Shown here: piece by piece, positions 50,830-64,000 of the stretch
Layout of the letters: each line of letters starts with the position of its first letter
Position numbering within the stretch: position 1 is the first letter of the stretch
Assembly (NCBI GenBank): GCA_024349245.1
Contig: JALDNG010000039.1
Location: forward strand, 1,589,001 to 1,653,000
Origin: Neodontobutis hainanensis
Taxonomy: Eukaryota > Chordata > Actinopteri > Gobiiformes > Odontobutidae
Length of the DNA stretch: 64,000 nucleotides
Direction of reading: 5' to 3'
Translations under genes and position numbers: made by a program
The notes under the pieces: model-generated
Databases searched by the model: none
What the model was told of the DNA's origin: nothing
Seen by the model: the letters and a program-made list of their open reading frames with translations, nothing else

Positions 50830-53800
50830 ACACCAGAGCGCTATTCATAGACCAGAGCGACATTCACACATTCATACACCAGAGCGACATTCAAACACCA
50901 GAGCAACATTCACACATTCATACACCAGAGCGACATTCATACACCAGAGCGACATTCTCACATTCATACACCAGAGCCACATTCACACATTCATACACCA
51001 GAGCGACATTCATATACCAGAGCCACATTTACACATTCATACACCAGAGCAACATTCATACACCAGAGCAACATTCATACACCAGAGCGACATTCATATA
51101 CCAGAGCGACATTCACACACATTCATACACCAGAGCGACATTCACACATTCATACACCAGAGCAACATTCACACACCAGCGCAACATTCATACAGCAGAG
51201 CAACATTCACACACATTCATACACCAGAGCAACACTCTCACACATTCATACACCAGTGCAACATTCACACATTCATACACCAGAGCAACATTCATACACC
51301 AGATTGACATTCACACATTCCTACACCAGAGCAACATTCATACACCAGAGCAACATTCACACATTCATACACCAGAGCGACATTCATATACCAGAGCGAC
51401 ATTTACACATTCATACACCAGAGCAACATTCATACACCAGAGCGACATTCATACACCAGAGCGACATTCATACACATTCATACACCATAGCGACATTCAG
51501 ACACATTCATACACACATTCATACACCAGAGCAACATTCAAACACCAGAGCGACATTCAGACACATTCATACACCAGAGCAACATTCAGACACATTCATA
51601 CACCAGAGCGACATTCATACACCAGAGCGACATTCATACACCAGAGCGACATTCACACATTCATACACCAGAGCGACATTCACACATTCATACACCAGAG
51701 CGACATTCAGACATTCATACACCAGAGTGACATTCATACACCAGAGCAACATTCTAACATTCATACACCAGAGCCACATTCATACACACAGAGCGACATT
51801 CAGACACATTCATACACCAGAGCAACATTCATACACCAGAGCGACATTCACACATTCATACACCAAGAGCAACATTCATACACCAGAGCGACATTCATAC
51901 ACCAGAGCGCTATTCATAGACCTATTCATACACCAGAGCGACATTCAAACACCAGAGCAACATTCACACACATTCATACACCAGAGCGACATTCTCACAT
52001 TCATACACCAGAGCCACATTCACACACATTCATACACCAGAGCAACATTCACACACATTCATACACCAGAGCAACATTCACACACCAGAGCGCCATTCAT
52101 ACATTCATACACCAGAGCAACATTCACATACACCAGAGCGACATTCATACACCAGAAGCGACATTCTCACACATTCATACACCAGAGCAACACTCTCACA
52201 CATTCATACACCAGTGCAACATTCACACATTCATACACCAGAGCAACATTCATACACCAAAACAACATTCTCACATTCATACACCAGAGCCACATTCACA
52301 CATTTATACACCAGAGCGACATTCATATACCAGAGCGACATTTACACATTCATACACCAGAGCAACATTCATACACCAGAGCGACATTCATACACCAGAG
52401 CGACATTCAGACACATTCATACACCAGAGTGACATTCTCACACATTCATACACCAGAGCAACATTCAAACACCAGAGCAACATTCAGACACATTCATACA
52501 CCAGAGCGACATTCATACACCAGAGCGACATTCATACACCAGAGCGACATTCACACATTCATACACCAGAGCGACATTCACACATTCATACACCAGAGCG
52601 ACATTCAGACACATTCATACACCAGAGCAACATTCAGACACATTCATACACCAGAGCAACATTCAGACACATTCATACACCAGAGCGACATTCATACACC
52701 AGAGCGACATTCATACACCAGAGCGACATTCACACATTCATACACCAGAGCGACATTCACACATTCATACACCAGAGCGACATTCTCACACATTCATACA
52801 CCAGAGCAACATTCAAACACCAGAGCAACATTCAGACACATTCATACACCAGAGCGACATTCATACACCAGAGCGACATTCATACACCAGAGCGACATTC
52901 ACACATTCATACACCAGAGCGACATTCACACATTCATAAACCAAAGCGACATTCATACACCAGAGCGACATTCATACACCAGAGCGCTATTCATAGACCA
53001 GAGCGACATTCACACATTCATACACCAGAGCGACATTCAAACACCAGAGCAACATTCACACATTCATACACCAGAGCGACATTCATACACCAGAGCGACA
53101 TTCTTACATTCATACACCAGAGCCACATTCACACATTCATACACCAGAGCGACATTCATATACCAGAGCGACATTTACACATTCATACACCAGAGCAACA
53201 TTCATACACCAGAGCGACATTCATACACCAGAGCGACAGTCACACACATTCATACACCAGAGCGACATTCAGACACATTCATAAACCAGAGCAACATTCA
53301 TACACCAGAGCGACATTCAGACACATTCATACACCAGAGCGATGTTCAGACATTCACAAACCAGAGTGACATTCATACACCAGAGCAACATTCTCACATT
53401 CATACACCAGAGCAACATTCATACACCAGGGCGACATTCACACATTCATACACCAAAGCGACATTCATACACCAGAGCGACATTCATACACCAGAGCGCT
53501 TTTCATAGACCAGAGCGACATTCACACATTCATACACCAGAGCGACATTCATACACCAGAGCGACATTCAAACACCAGAGCAACATTCACACATTCATAC
53601 ACCAGAGCGACATTCATACACCAGAGCGACATTCTCACATTCATACACCAGAGCCACATTCACACATTCATACACCAGAGCGACATTCATATACCAGAGC
53701 GACATTTACACATTCATACACCAGAGCAACATTCATACACCAGAGCGACATTCATACACCAGAGTGACATTCTCACACATTCATACACCAGAGCGACATT

Positions 53801-56800
53801 CAGACACATTCATAAACCAGAGCAACATTCATACACCAGAGCGACATTCAGACACATTCATATACCAGAGCGACATTCAGACACATTCATAAACCAGAGC
53901 AACATTCATACACCAGAGCGACATTCAGACACATTCATACACCAGAGCGACATTCATACACCAGAGCGACATTCATACACCAGAGCGACATTCAGACACA
54001 TTCATACACCAGAGCAACATTCATACACCAGGGCGACATTCACACATTCATACACCAAAGCGACATTCATACACCAGAGCGACATTCATACACCAGAGCG
54101 CTATTCATAGACCAGAGCGACATTCATACATTCATACACCAGAGCGACATTCATACACCAGAGCGACATTCAAACACCAGAGCAACATTCACACATTCAT
54201 ACACCAGAGCGACATTCATACACCAGAGCGACATTCTCACATTCATACACCAGAGCCACATTCACACATTCATACACCAGAGCGACATTCATATACCAGA
54301 GCGACATTTACACATTCATACACCAGAGCAACATTCATACACCAGAGCGACATTCATACACCAGAGTGACATTCTCACACATTCATACACCAGAGCGACA
54401 TTCAGACACATTCATACACCAGAGCAACATTCATATACACCAGAGCAACATTCAGACACATTCATACACCAGAGCGACATTCAGACACATTCATAAACCA
54501 GAGCAACATTCATACACCAGAGCGACATTCAGACACATTCATACACCAGAGCGACATTCATACACCAGAGCGACATTTATACACCAGAGCGACATTCATA
54601 CACCAGAGCGACATTCACACATTCATACACCAGAGCGACATTCATACACCAGAGCGACATTCATACACCAGAGCGACATTCACACATTCATACACCAGAG
54701 CGACATTCACACATTCATACACCAGAGCGACATTCACACATTCATACACCATAGCGACATTCAGACATTCACAAACCAGAGTGACATTCATACACCAGAG
54801 CAACATTCATACACGAGAGCAACATTCAGACACATTCATACACCAGAGCAACATTCACACATTCATACACCAGAGCAACATTCATACACCAGAGCGACAT
54901 TCACACATTCATACACCAGAGCGACATTCATACACCAGAGCGACATTCACACATTCATACACCAGAGCGACATTCATACACCAGAGCGACATTCACACAT
55001 TCATACACCAGAGCGACATTCAAACACCAGCGCGACATTCAGACACATTCATACACCAGAGTGACATTCTCACACATTCATACACCAGAGCAACATTCAT
55101 ACACCAGAGCAACATTCACACATTCATACACCAGAGCGACATTCATACACCAGAGCGACATTCATACACACATTCATACACCAGAGCAACATTCATACAC
55201 CAGAGCAACATTCTCACATTCATACACCAGAGCGACATTCATACACGAGCGACATTCAGACACATTCATACACCAGAGCAACATTCATACACCAGAGCGA
55301 CATTCACACATTCATACACCAGAGCGACATTCATACACAGGCGACATTCATACACCAGAGCGACATTCATACACCAGAGCGATATTCATAGACCAGAGCG
55401 ACATTCACACATTCATACACCAGAGCAACATTCACACATTCATACACCAGAGCGACATTCATACACCAGAGCGACATTCTCACATTCATACACCAGAGCC
55501 ACATTCACACACATTCATACACCAGAGCAACATTCACACATTCATACACCAGAGCAACATTTTATACACCAGAGCGACATTCAAACACCAGAGCAACATT
55601 CACACATTCATACACCAGAGCGACATTCATACACCAGAGCGACATTCTCACATTCATACACCAGAGCCACATTCACACACATTCATACACCAGAGCATCA
55701 TTCATACACCAGAGCGACATTCATATACCAGAGCGACATTTACACATTCATACACCAGAGCAACATTAATACACCAGAGCGACATTCATACACCAGAGCG
55801 ACAGTCACACACATTCATACACCAGAGTGACATTCAGACAATTCATAAACCAGAGCAACATTCATACACCAGAGCGACATTCAGACACATTCATACACCA
55901 GAGCGACATTCAGACACATTCATACACCAGAGCGACATTCATACACCAGAGCGACATTCATACACCAGAGCGACATTCATACACCAGAGCGACATTCACA
56001 CATTCATACACCAGAGCGACATTCATACACCAGAGCGACATTCATACACAAGAGCGACATTCACACATTCATACACCAGAGCGACATTCACATATTCATA
56101 CACCAGAGCGACATTCACACATTCATACACCATAGCGACATTCAGACATTCACAAACCAGAGTGACATTCATACACCAGAGCAACATTCACACACATTCA
56201 TACACCAGAGCGACATTCACACATTCATACACCAGAGCGACATTCAGACACATTCATACACCAGAGCAACATTCTCACATTCATACACCAGAGCGACATT
56301 CAGACACATTCATACATTCATACACCAGAGCAACATTCACACATTCATACACCAGAGCAACATTCACATTCATACACCAGAGCAACTTTCTCACACATCC
56401 ATACACCAGAGCGACATTCATACACCAGAGCGACATTCATACACCAGGCGACAATTCATACACCAGAGCACATTCACACACACCAGAGCGACATTCAAAC
56501 ACCAGAGCAACATTCACACATTCATACACCAGAGCGACATTCATACACCAGAGCGACATTCTCACATTCATACACCAGAGCCACATTCACACACATTCAT
56601 ACACCAGAGCAACATTCACACATTCATACACCAGAGCGACATTCATATACCAGAGCGACATTTACACATTCATACACCAGAGCAACATTCATACACCAGA
56701 GCGACAGTCACACACATTCATACACCAGAGTGACATTCATACACCAGAGCGACATTCAGACACATTCATACACCAGAGCGACATTCATACACCAGAGCGA

Positions 56801-57400
56801 CATTCATACACTAGAGCGACATTCGTACACCAGAGCGACATTCAGACATTCATACACCAGAGCGACATTCATACACCAGAGCGACATTCACACATTCATA
56901 CACCAGAGCGACATTCACACATTCACAAACCAGAGTGACATTCATACACCAGAGTGACATTCAAACACCAGAGCGACATTCACACATTCATACACCAGAG
57001 CGACATTCACACATTCATACACCATAGCGACATTCAGACATTCACAAACCAGAGTGACATTCATACACCAGAGCGACATTCAAACACCAGAGCAACATTC
57101 ACACATTCATACACCAGAGCGACATTCAGACACATTCATAAACCAGAGCAACATTCATACACCAGAGCAACATTCTCACATTCATACACCAGAGCCACAT
57201 TCACACATTTATACACCAGAGCAACATTCATTCATACCAGAGCAATTTACACATTCATACACCAGAGCAACATTCATACACCAGAGCATTCACACATTCA
57301 TACACCAGAGCGACATTCACACCAGAGCAACATTCAAACACCAGAGCGACATTCAGACACATTCATACACCAGAGCAACATTCAGACACATTCATACACC
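50830..57400 (+). repeat. Large higher-order unit, copy 1
   Basis: Carries a series of rare variants that reappear in the same order at 57.5-64.0 kb: GCGCTATTCATAG (50838), AGATTGACATTC (51301), TTCTAACATTC (about 51753), TTCTTACATTC (53101), GCGATGTTCAGAC (53339), CATTTTATACACC (55558), GTGACATTCAGACAATTC (55827), and CACACATCCATACACC (about 56393). Confidence 0.8.
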
Positions 57401-57540
57401 AGAGCGACATTCATACATTCATACACCAGGCGACATTCACACATTCATACACCAGCAACATTCATACACCAGGCGACATTCACACATTCATACACCAGAG
57501 CGACATTCACACATTCATACACCAGAGCGACATTCATACA

Positions 57541-60500
57541 CCAGAGCGCTATTCATAGACCAGAGCGACATTCACACATTCATACACCAGAGCGACATTC
57601 ATACACCAGAGCGACATTCTCACATTCATACACCAGAACCACATTCACACATTCATACACCAGAGCGACATTCATATACCAGAGCGACATTTACACATTC
57701 ATACACCAGAGCAACATTCATACACCAGAGCAACATTCATACACCAGAGCGACATTCATATACCAGAGCGACATTCATATACCAGAGCGACATTCACACA
57801 CATTCATACACCAGAGCGACATTCACACATTCATACACCAGAGCAACATTTACACACCAGCGCAACATTCATACAGCAGAGCAACATTCACACACATTCA
57901 TACACCAGAGGAACACTCTCACACATTCATACACCAGTGCAACATTCACACATTCATACACCAGAGCAACATTCATACACCAGATTGACATTCACACATT
58001 CCTACACCAGAGCAAAATTCATACACCAAAACAACATTCTCACATTCATACACCAGAGCCACATTCACACATTTATACACCAGAGCGACATTCATATACC
58101 AGAGCGACATTTACACATTCATACACCAGAGCAACATTCATACACCAGAGTGACATTCATACACCAGAGCGACATTCATACACATTCATACACCATAGCG
58201 ACATTCAGACACATTCATACACCAGAGTGACATTCTCACACATTCATACACCAGAGCAACATTCAAACACCAGAGCGACATTCAGACACATTCATACACC
58301 AGAGCAACATTCAGACACATTCATACACCAGAGCGACATTCATACACCAGAGCGACATTCATACACCAGAGCGACATTCACACATTCATACACCAGAGCG
58401 ACATTCACACATTCATACACCATAGCGACATTCAGACATTCACACACCAGAGTGACATTCATACACCAGAGCAACATTCTAACATTCATACACCAGAGCC
58501 ACATTCATACACGAGAGCGACATTCAGACACATTCATACACCAGAGCAACATTCATACACCAGAGCGACATTCACACATTCATACACCAAAGCGACATTC
58601 ATACACCAGAGCGACATTCATACACCAGAGCGCTATTCATACACCAGAGCGCTATTCATAGACCTGAGCGACATTCAAACACCAGAGCAACATTCACACA
58701 TTCATACACCAGAGCCACATTCATATACCAGAGCGACATTCATACACCAGAGCGACATTCATACACCAGAGCGACATTCATACACCAGAGCGACATTCTC
58801 ACACATTCATACACCAGAGTGAAATTCTCACACATTCATACACCAGAGCGACATTCAGACACATTCATAAACCAGAGCAACATTCATACACCAAAGCAAC
58901 ATTCTCACATTCATACACCAGAGCCACATTCACACATTTATACACCAGAGCGACATTCATATACCAGAGCGACATTTACACATTCATACACCAGAGCAAC
59001 ATTTATACACCAGAGCGACATTCATACACCAGAGCGACATTCAGACACATTCATACACCAGAGTGACATTCAAACACCAGAGCGACATTCAGACACATTC
59101 ATACACCAGAGCAACATTCAGACACATTCATACACCAGAGTGACATTCATACACCAGAGCGACATTCATACACCAGAGCGACATTCACACATTCATACAC
59201 CAGAGCGACATTCACACATTCATACACCAGAGCGACATTCAGACACATTCATACACCAGAGCAACATTCATACACCAGAGCGACATTCAGACACATTCAT
59301 ACACCAGAGCAACATTCAGACACATTCATACACCAGAGCGACATTCATACACCAGAGCGACATTCATACACCAGAGCGACATTCACACATTCATACACCA
59401 GAGCGACATTCTCACACATTCATATACCAGAGCAACATTCAAACACCAGAGCGACATTCAGACACATTAATACACCAGAGCAACATTCAGACACATTCAT
59501 ACACCAGAGCGACATTCATACACCAGAGCGACATTCACACATTCATACACCAGAGCGACATTCACACATTCATAAACCAAAGCGACATTCATACACCAGA
59601 GCGACATTCATACACCAGAGCGCTATTCATAGACCAGAGCGACATTCACACATTCATACACCAGAGCGACATTCAAACACCAGAGCAACATTCACACATT
59701 CATACACCAGAGCGACACTCATACACCAGAGCGACATTCTTACATTCATACACCAGAGCCACATTCACACATTCATACACCAGAGCGACATTCATATACC
59801 AGAGCGACATTTACACATTCATACACCAGAGCAACATTCATACACCAGAGCGACATTCATACACCAGAGCGACAGTCACACACATTCATACACCAGAGCG
59901 ACATTCAGACACATTCATAAACCAGAGCAACATTCATACACCAGAGCGACATTCAGACACATTCATACACCAGAGCGATGTTCAGACATTCACAAACCAG
60001 AGTGACATTCATACACCAGAGCAACATTCTCACATTCATACACATGAGCAACATTCATACACCAGGGCGACATTCACACATTCATACACCAAAGCGACAT
60101 TCATACACCAGAGCGACATTCATACACCAGAGCGACATTCATACACCAGAGCGCTATTCATAGACCAGAGCGACATTCACACATTCATACACCAGAGCGA
60201 CATTCAAACACCAGAGCAACATTCACACATTCATACACCTGAGCGACATTCATACACCAGAGCGACATTCTCACATTCATACACCAGAGCCACATTCACA
60301 CTTTCATACACCAGAGCGACATTCATATACCAGAGCGACATTTACACATTCATACACCAGGGCAACATTCATACACCAGAGCGACATTCATACACCAGAG
60401 TGACATTCTCACACATTCATACACCAGAGCGACATTCAGACACATTCATAAACCAGAGCAACATTCATACACCAGAGCGACATTCAGACACATTCATACA

Positions 60501-63500
60501 CCAGAGCGACATTCAGACACATTCATAAACCAGAGCAACATTCATACACCAGAGCGACATTCAGACACATTCATACACCAGAGCGACATTCAGACACATT
60601 CATACACCAGAGCGACATTCATACACCAGAGCGACATTTATACACCAGAGCGACATTCATACACCAGAGCGACATTCACACATTCATACACCAAAGCGAC
60701 ATACATACACCAGAGCGACATTCATACACCAGAGCGACATTCACACATTCATACACCAGAGCGACATTCACACATTCATACACCATAGCGACATTCAGAC
60801 ATTCACAAACCAGAGTGACATTCATACACCAGAGCAACATTCTCACATTCATACACCAGAGCAACATTCATACACAAGAGCGACATTCAGACACATTCAT
60901 ACACCAGAGCAACATTCACACATTCATACACCAGAGCAACATTCATACACCAGACCGACATTCACACATTCATACACCAGAGCGACATTCATACACCAGA
61001 GCGACATTCATACACCAGAGCGACAATCATACACCAGAGCGACATTCACACATTCATACACCAGAGCGACATTCAAACACCAGAGCAACATTCACACATT
61101 TATACACCAGAGCGACATTCAGACACATTCATACACCAGAGCGACATTCTCACACATTCATACAACAGAGCGACATTCATACACCAGAGCGACATTCATA
61201 CACCAGAGCGACATTCATACACCAGAGCGACATTCACACATTCATACACCATAGCGACATTCAGACATTCACAAACCAGAGTGACATTCATACACCAGAG
61301 CAACATTCTCACATTCATACACCAGAGCGACATTCATACAGAGCGACATTCAGACACATTCATACACCAGAGCAACATTCATACACCAGAGCGACATTCA
61401 CACATTCATACACCAGAGCGACATTCATACACCAAAGCGACATTCATACACCAGAGCGACATTCATACACCAGAGCGATATTCATAGACCAGAGCGACAT
61501 TCACACATTCATACACCAGAGCAACATTCACACATTCATACACCAGAGCGACATTCATACACCAGAGCGACATTCTCACATTCATACACCAGAGCCACAT
61601 TCACACACATTCATACACCAGAGCAACATTCACACATTCATACACCAGAGCAACATTTTATACACCAGAGCGACATTCAAACACCAGAGCAACATTCACA
61701 CATTCATACACCAGAGCGACATTCATACACCAGAGCGACATTCTCACATTCATACACCAGAGCCACATTCACACAGATTCATTCACCAGAGCGACAGTCA
61801 CACACATTCATACACCAGAGTGACATTCAGACAATTCATAAACCAGAGCAACATTCATACACCAGAGCGACATTCAGACACATTCATACACCAGAGCGAC
61901 ATTCAGACACATTCATACACCAGAGCGACATTCATACACCAGAGCGACATTCATACACCAGAGCGACATTCATACACCAGAGCGACATTCACACATTCAT
62001 ACACCAGAGCGACATTCATACACAAGAGCGACATTCACACATTCATACACCAGAGCGACATTCACATATTCATACACCAGAGCGACATTCACACATTCAT
62101 ACACCATAGCGACATTCAGACATTCACAAACCAGAGTGACATTCATACACCAGAGCGATATTCATAGACCAGAGCGACATTCACACATTCATACACCAGA
62201 GCGACATTCAAACACCAGAGCAACATTCTCACATTCATACACCAGAGCGACATTCAGACACATTCATACACCAGAGCAACATTCACACATTCATACACCA
62301 GAGCGACATTCAAACACCAGAGCAACATTCACACATTCATACACCAGAGCAACATTCTCACACATCCATACACCAGAGCGACATTCATACACCAGAGCGA
62401 CAATCATACACCAGAGCGACATTCACACAGACATTCATACACCAGAGCAACATTCACACATTCATACACCAGAGCAACATTCACACACCAGAGCGACATT
62501 CATACATTCATAAACCAAAGCGACATTCATACACCAGAGCGACATTCATACACCAGAGCGCTATTCATAGACCAGAGCGACATTCACACATTCATACACC
62601 AGAGCGACATTCAAACACCAGAGCAACATTCACACATTCATACACCAGAGCGACACTCATACACCAGAGCGACATTCTTACATTCATACACCAGAGCCAC
62701 ATTCACACATTCATACACCAGAGCGACATTCATACACGAGAGCGACATTCAGACACATTCATACACCAGAGCAACATTCATACACCAGAGCGACATTCAC
62801 ACATTCATACACCAGAGCGACATTCATACACCAAAGCGACATTCATACACCAGAGCGACATTCATACACCAGAGCGATATTCATAGCACATTCATACACC
62901 AGAGCAACATTCACACATTCATACACCAGAGCGACATTCATACACCAGAGCGACATTCTCACACATTCATACACCAGAGCCACATTCACACATTCATACA
63001 CCAGAGCAACATTCACACATTCATACACCAGAGCAACATTTTATACACCAGAGCGACATTCAAACACCAGAGCAACATTCACACATTCATACACCAGAGC
63101 GACATTCATACACCAGAGCGACATTCTCACATTCATACACCAGAGCCACATTCACACAGATTCATACACCAGAGCGACAGTCACACACATTCATACACCA
63201 GAGTGACATTCAGACAATTCATAAACCAGAGCAACATTCATACACCAGAGCGACATTCAGACACATTCATACACCAGAGCGACATTCAGACACATTCATA
63301 CACCAGAGCGACATTCATACACCAGAGCGACATTCATACACCAGAGCGACATTCATACACCAGAGCGACATTCACACATTCATACACCAGAGCGACATTC
63401 ATACACAAGAGCGACATTCACACATTCATACACCAGAGCGACATTCACATATTCATACACCAGAGCGACATTCACACATTCATACACCATAGCGACATTC

Positions 63501-64000
63501 AGACATTCATAAACCAGGTGCACATTCATACACCAGAGCGATATTCATAGCACATTCATACACCAGAGCGACATTCAAACACCAGAGCAACATTCATACA
63601 CATTCAGACACATTCATACACGAGAGCGACATTCAGACACATTCATACACCAGAGCAACATTCACACATTCATACACCAGAGCGACATTCAAACACCAGA
63701 GCAACATTCACACATTCATACACCAGAGCAACATTCTCACACATCCATACACCAGAGCGACATTCATACACCAGAGCGACAATCATACACCAGAGCGACA
63801 TTCACACATTCATACACCAGAGCGACATTCAAACACCAGAGCAACATTCACACATTCATACACCAGAGCAACATTCACACACCAGAGCGACATTCATACA
63901 TTCATAAACCAAAGCGACATTCATACACCAGAGCGACATTCATACACCAGAGCGACTATTCATCACATTCATACACCAGAGCGACATTCAAACACCAGAG
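57541..64000 (+). repeat. Large higher-order unit, copy 2
   Basis: Matching landmarks: 57546, 57982, about 58478, 59737, 59975, 61654, 61820 and about 62358. The offset from copy 1 falls from about 6.71 kb to 5.97 kb, meaning about 0.7 kb net loss of whole units. The last part (about 61.3-64.0 kb) is itself a tandem duplication with a 1383-bp offset (61655/63038 and 61820/63203). Confidence 0.8.

Larger units (their letters stand above)
34270..64000 (+). repeat. Minisatellite, main block, runs off the window
   Basis: Continuous array of roughly 1,200 units (my estimate, from a mean of about 25 bp). Cores ATTCATACACCAGAGCRAC are joined directly (19 bp) or through ATTCACAC (27 bp) or ATTCACACAC/ATTCAGACAC (29 bp). 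No other DNA interrupts it. Variant tags are zoned: ATTTAAAAATTC is seen up to about 45.7 kb, CATCGGAGCG up to about 49.3 kb, and ATTCATAGACC only from about 48.8 kb onward. The sense strand is poor in G and nearly lacks ATG. All long open frames here are by-products of stop-free repeat units. Confidence 0.96.

Noticed and set aside
49028..53508. Very long open frames (523, 750 and 1005 codons) in the minisatellite as protein genes
   Set aside because: The repeat is stop-free in all three sense frames, the frames overlap each other, starts are GTG rather than ATG (ATG is almost absent on this strand), and unit-length changes shift the phase freely.
28858..64000. CRISPR-like array (short repeats with short spacers)
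   Set aside because: The spacers are near-identical derivatives of the core, not unique sequences, and the context is eukaryotic with no cas genes.

Overview
The window looks like a ray-finned fish (teleost) nuclear chromosome. It has no operons or bacterial-type genes. It contains an intron-bearing tRNA-Arg(UCU) gene in a tandem array, a BEL/Pao LTR retrotransposon, two L2-type LINE copies, tRNA-headed SINEs with the CTTGGGCAAGACACTTAACC-type body, and remnants of Tc1/mariner, Merlin and GIY-YIG (Penelope-like) elements, ending in a huge minisatellite. I found no intact single-copy host protein gene; every coding stretch I can assign belongs to a mobile element and is broken.

Layout. 1-4932: tandem array with a 1042-bp period, carrying five complete tRNA-Arg(UCU) genes and one truncated copy, plus decayed tRNA pieces between them. 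5094-12172: complete BEL/Pao element with two 544-bp LTRs, a 5-bp target duplication, and a gag-pol region broken by ten or more frameshifts. 12173-15470: AT-rich DNA, a perfect 30-bp hairpin, a full-length SINE with target duplication, and a TIR-bounded non-autonomous DNA transposon lying between two copies of another repeat. 15611-21060: Tc1/mariner transposase relic cut by an L2 copy, a possible solo LTR, and a second, longer L2 copy. 21060-27405: LINE tails, SINEs, Penelope-like 3' ends, a Merlin transposase with one nonsense codon, and microsatellites.

27817-64000: an AC-rich minisatellite that runs off the end of the window. It is built from a 19-bp core, with or without an 8- or 10-bp spacer (19-, 27- and 29-bp units). 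It is interrupted by a solo LTR (28279-28857) and a roughly 256-bp retroposon-like insert (34013-34269). Above the unit level it holds nested duplications, the largest being a colinear copy of about 50.8-57.4 kb at about 57.5-64.0 kb. All three sense frames of the consensus are free of stops, so the array yields very long open frames (up to 1005 codons). It lacks ATG and phase conservation, so I read these as repeat artefacts rather than genes.

Together the window is a repeat-dominated region. The two tandem arrays (Pol III tRNA units and the minisatellite) are the most informative parts. The transposon relics give relative ages and nesting order.
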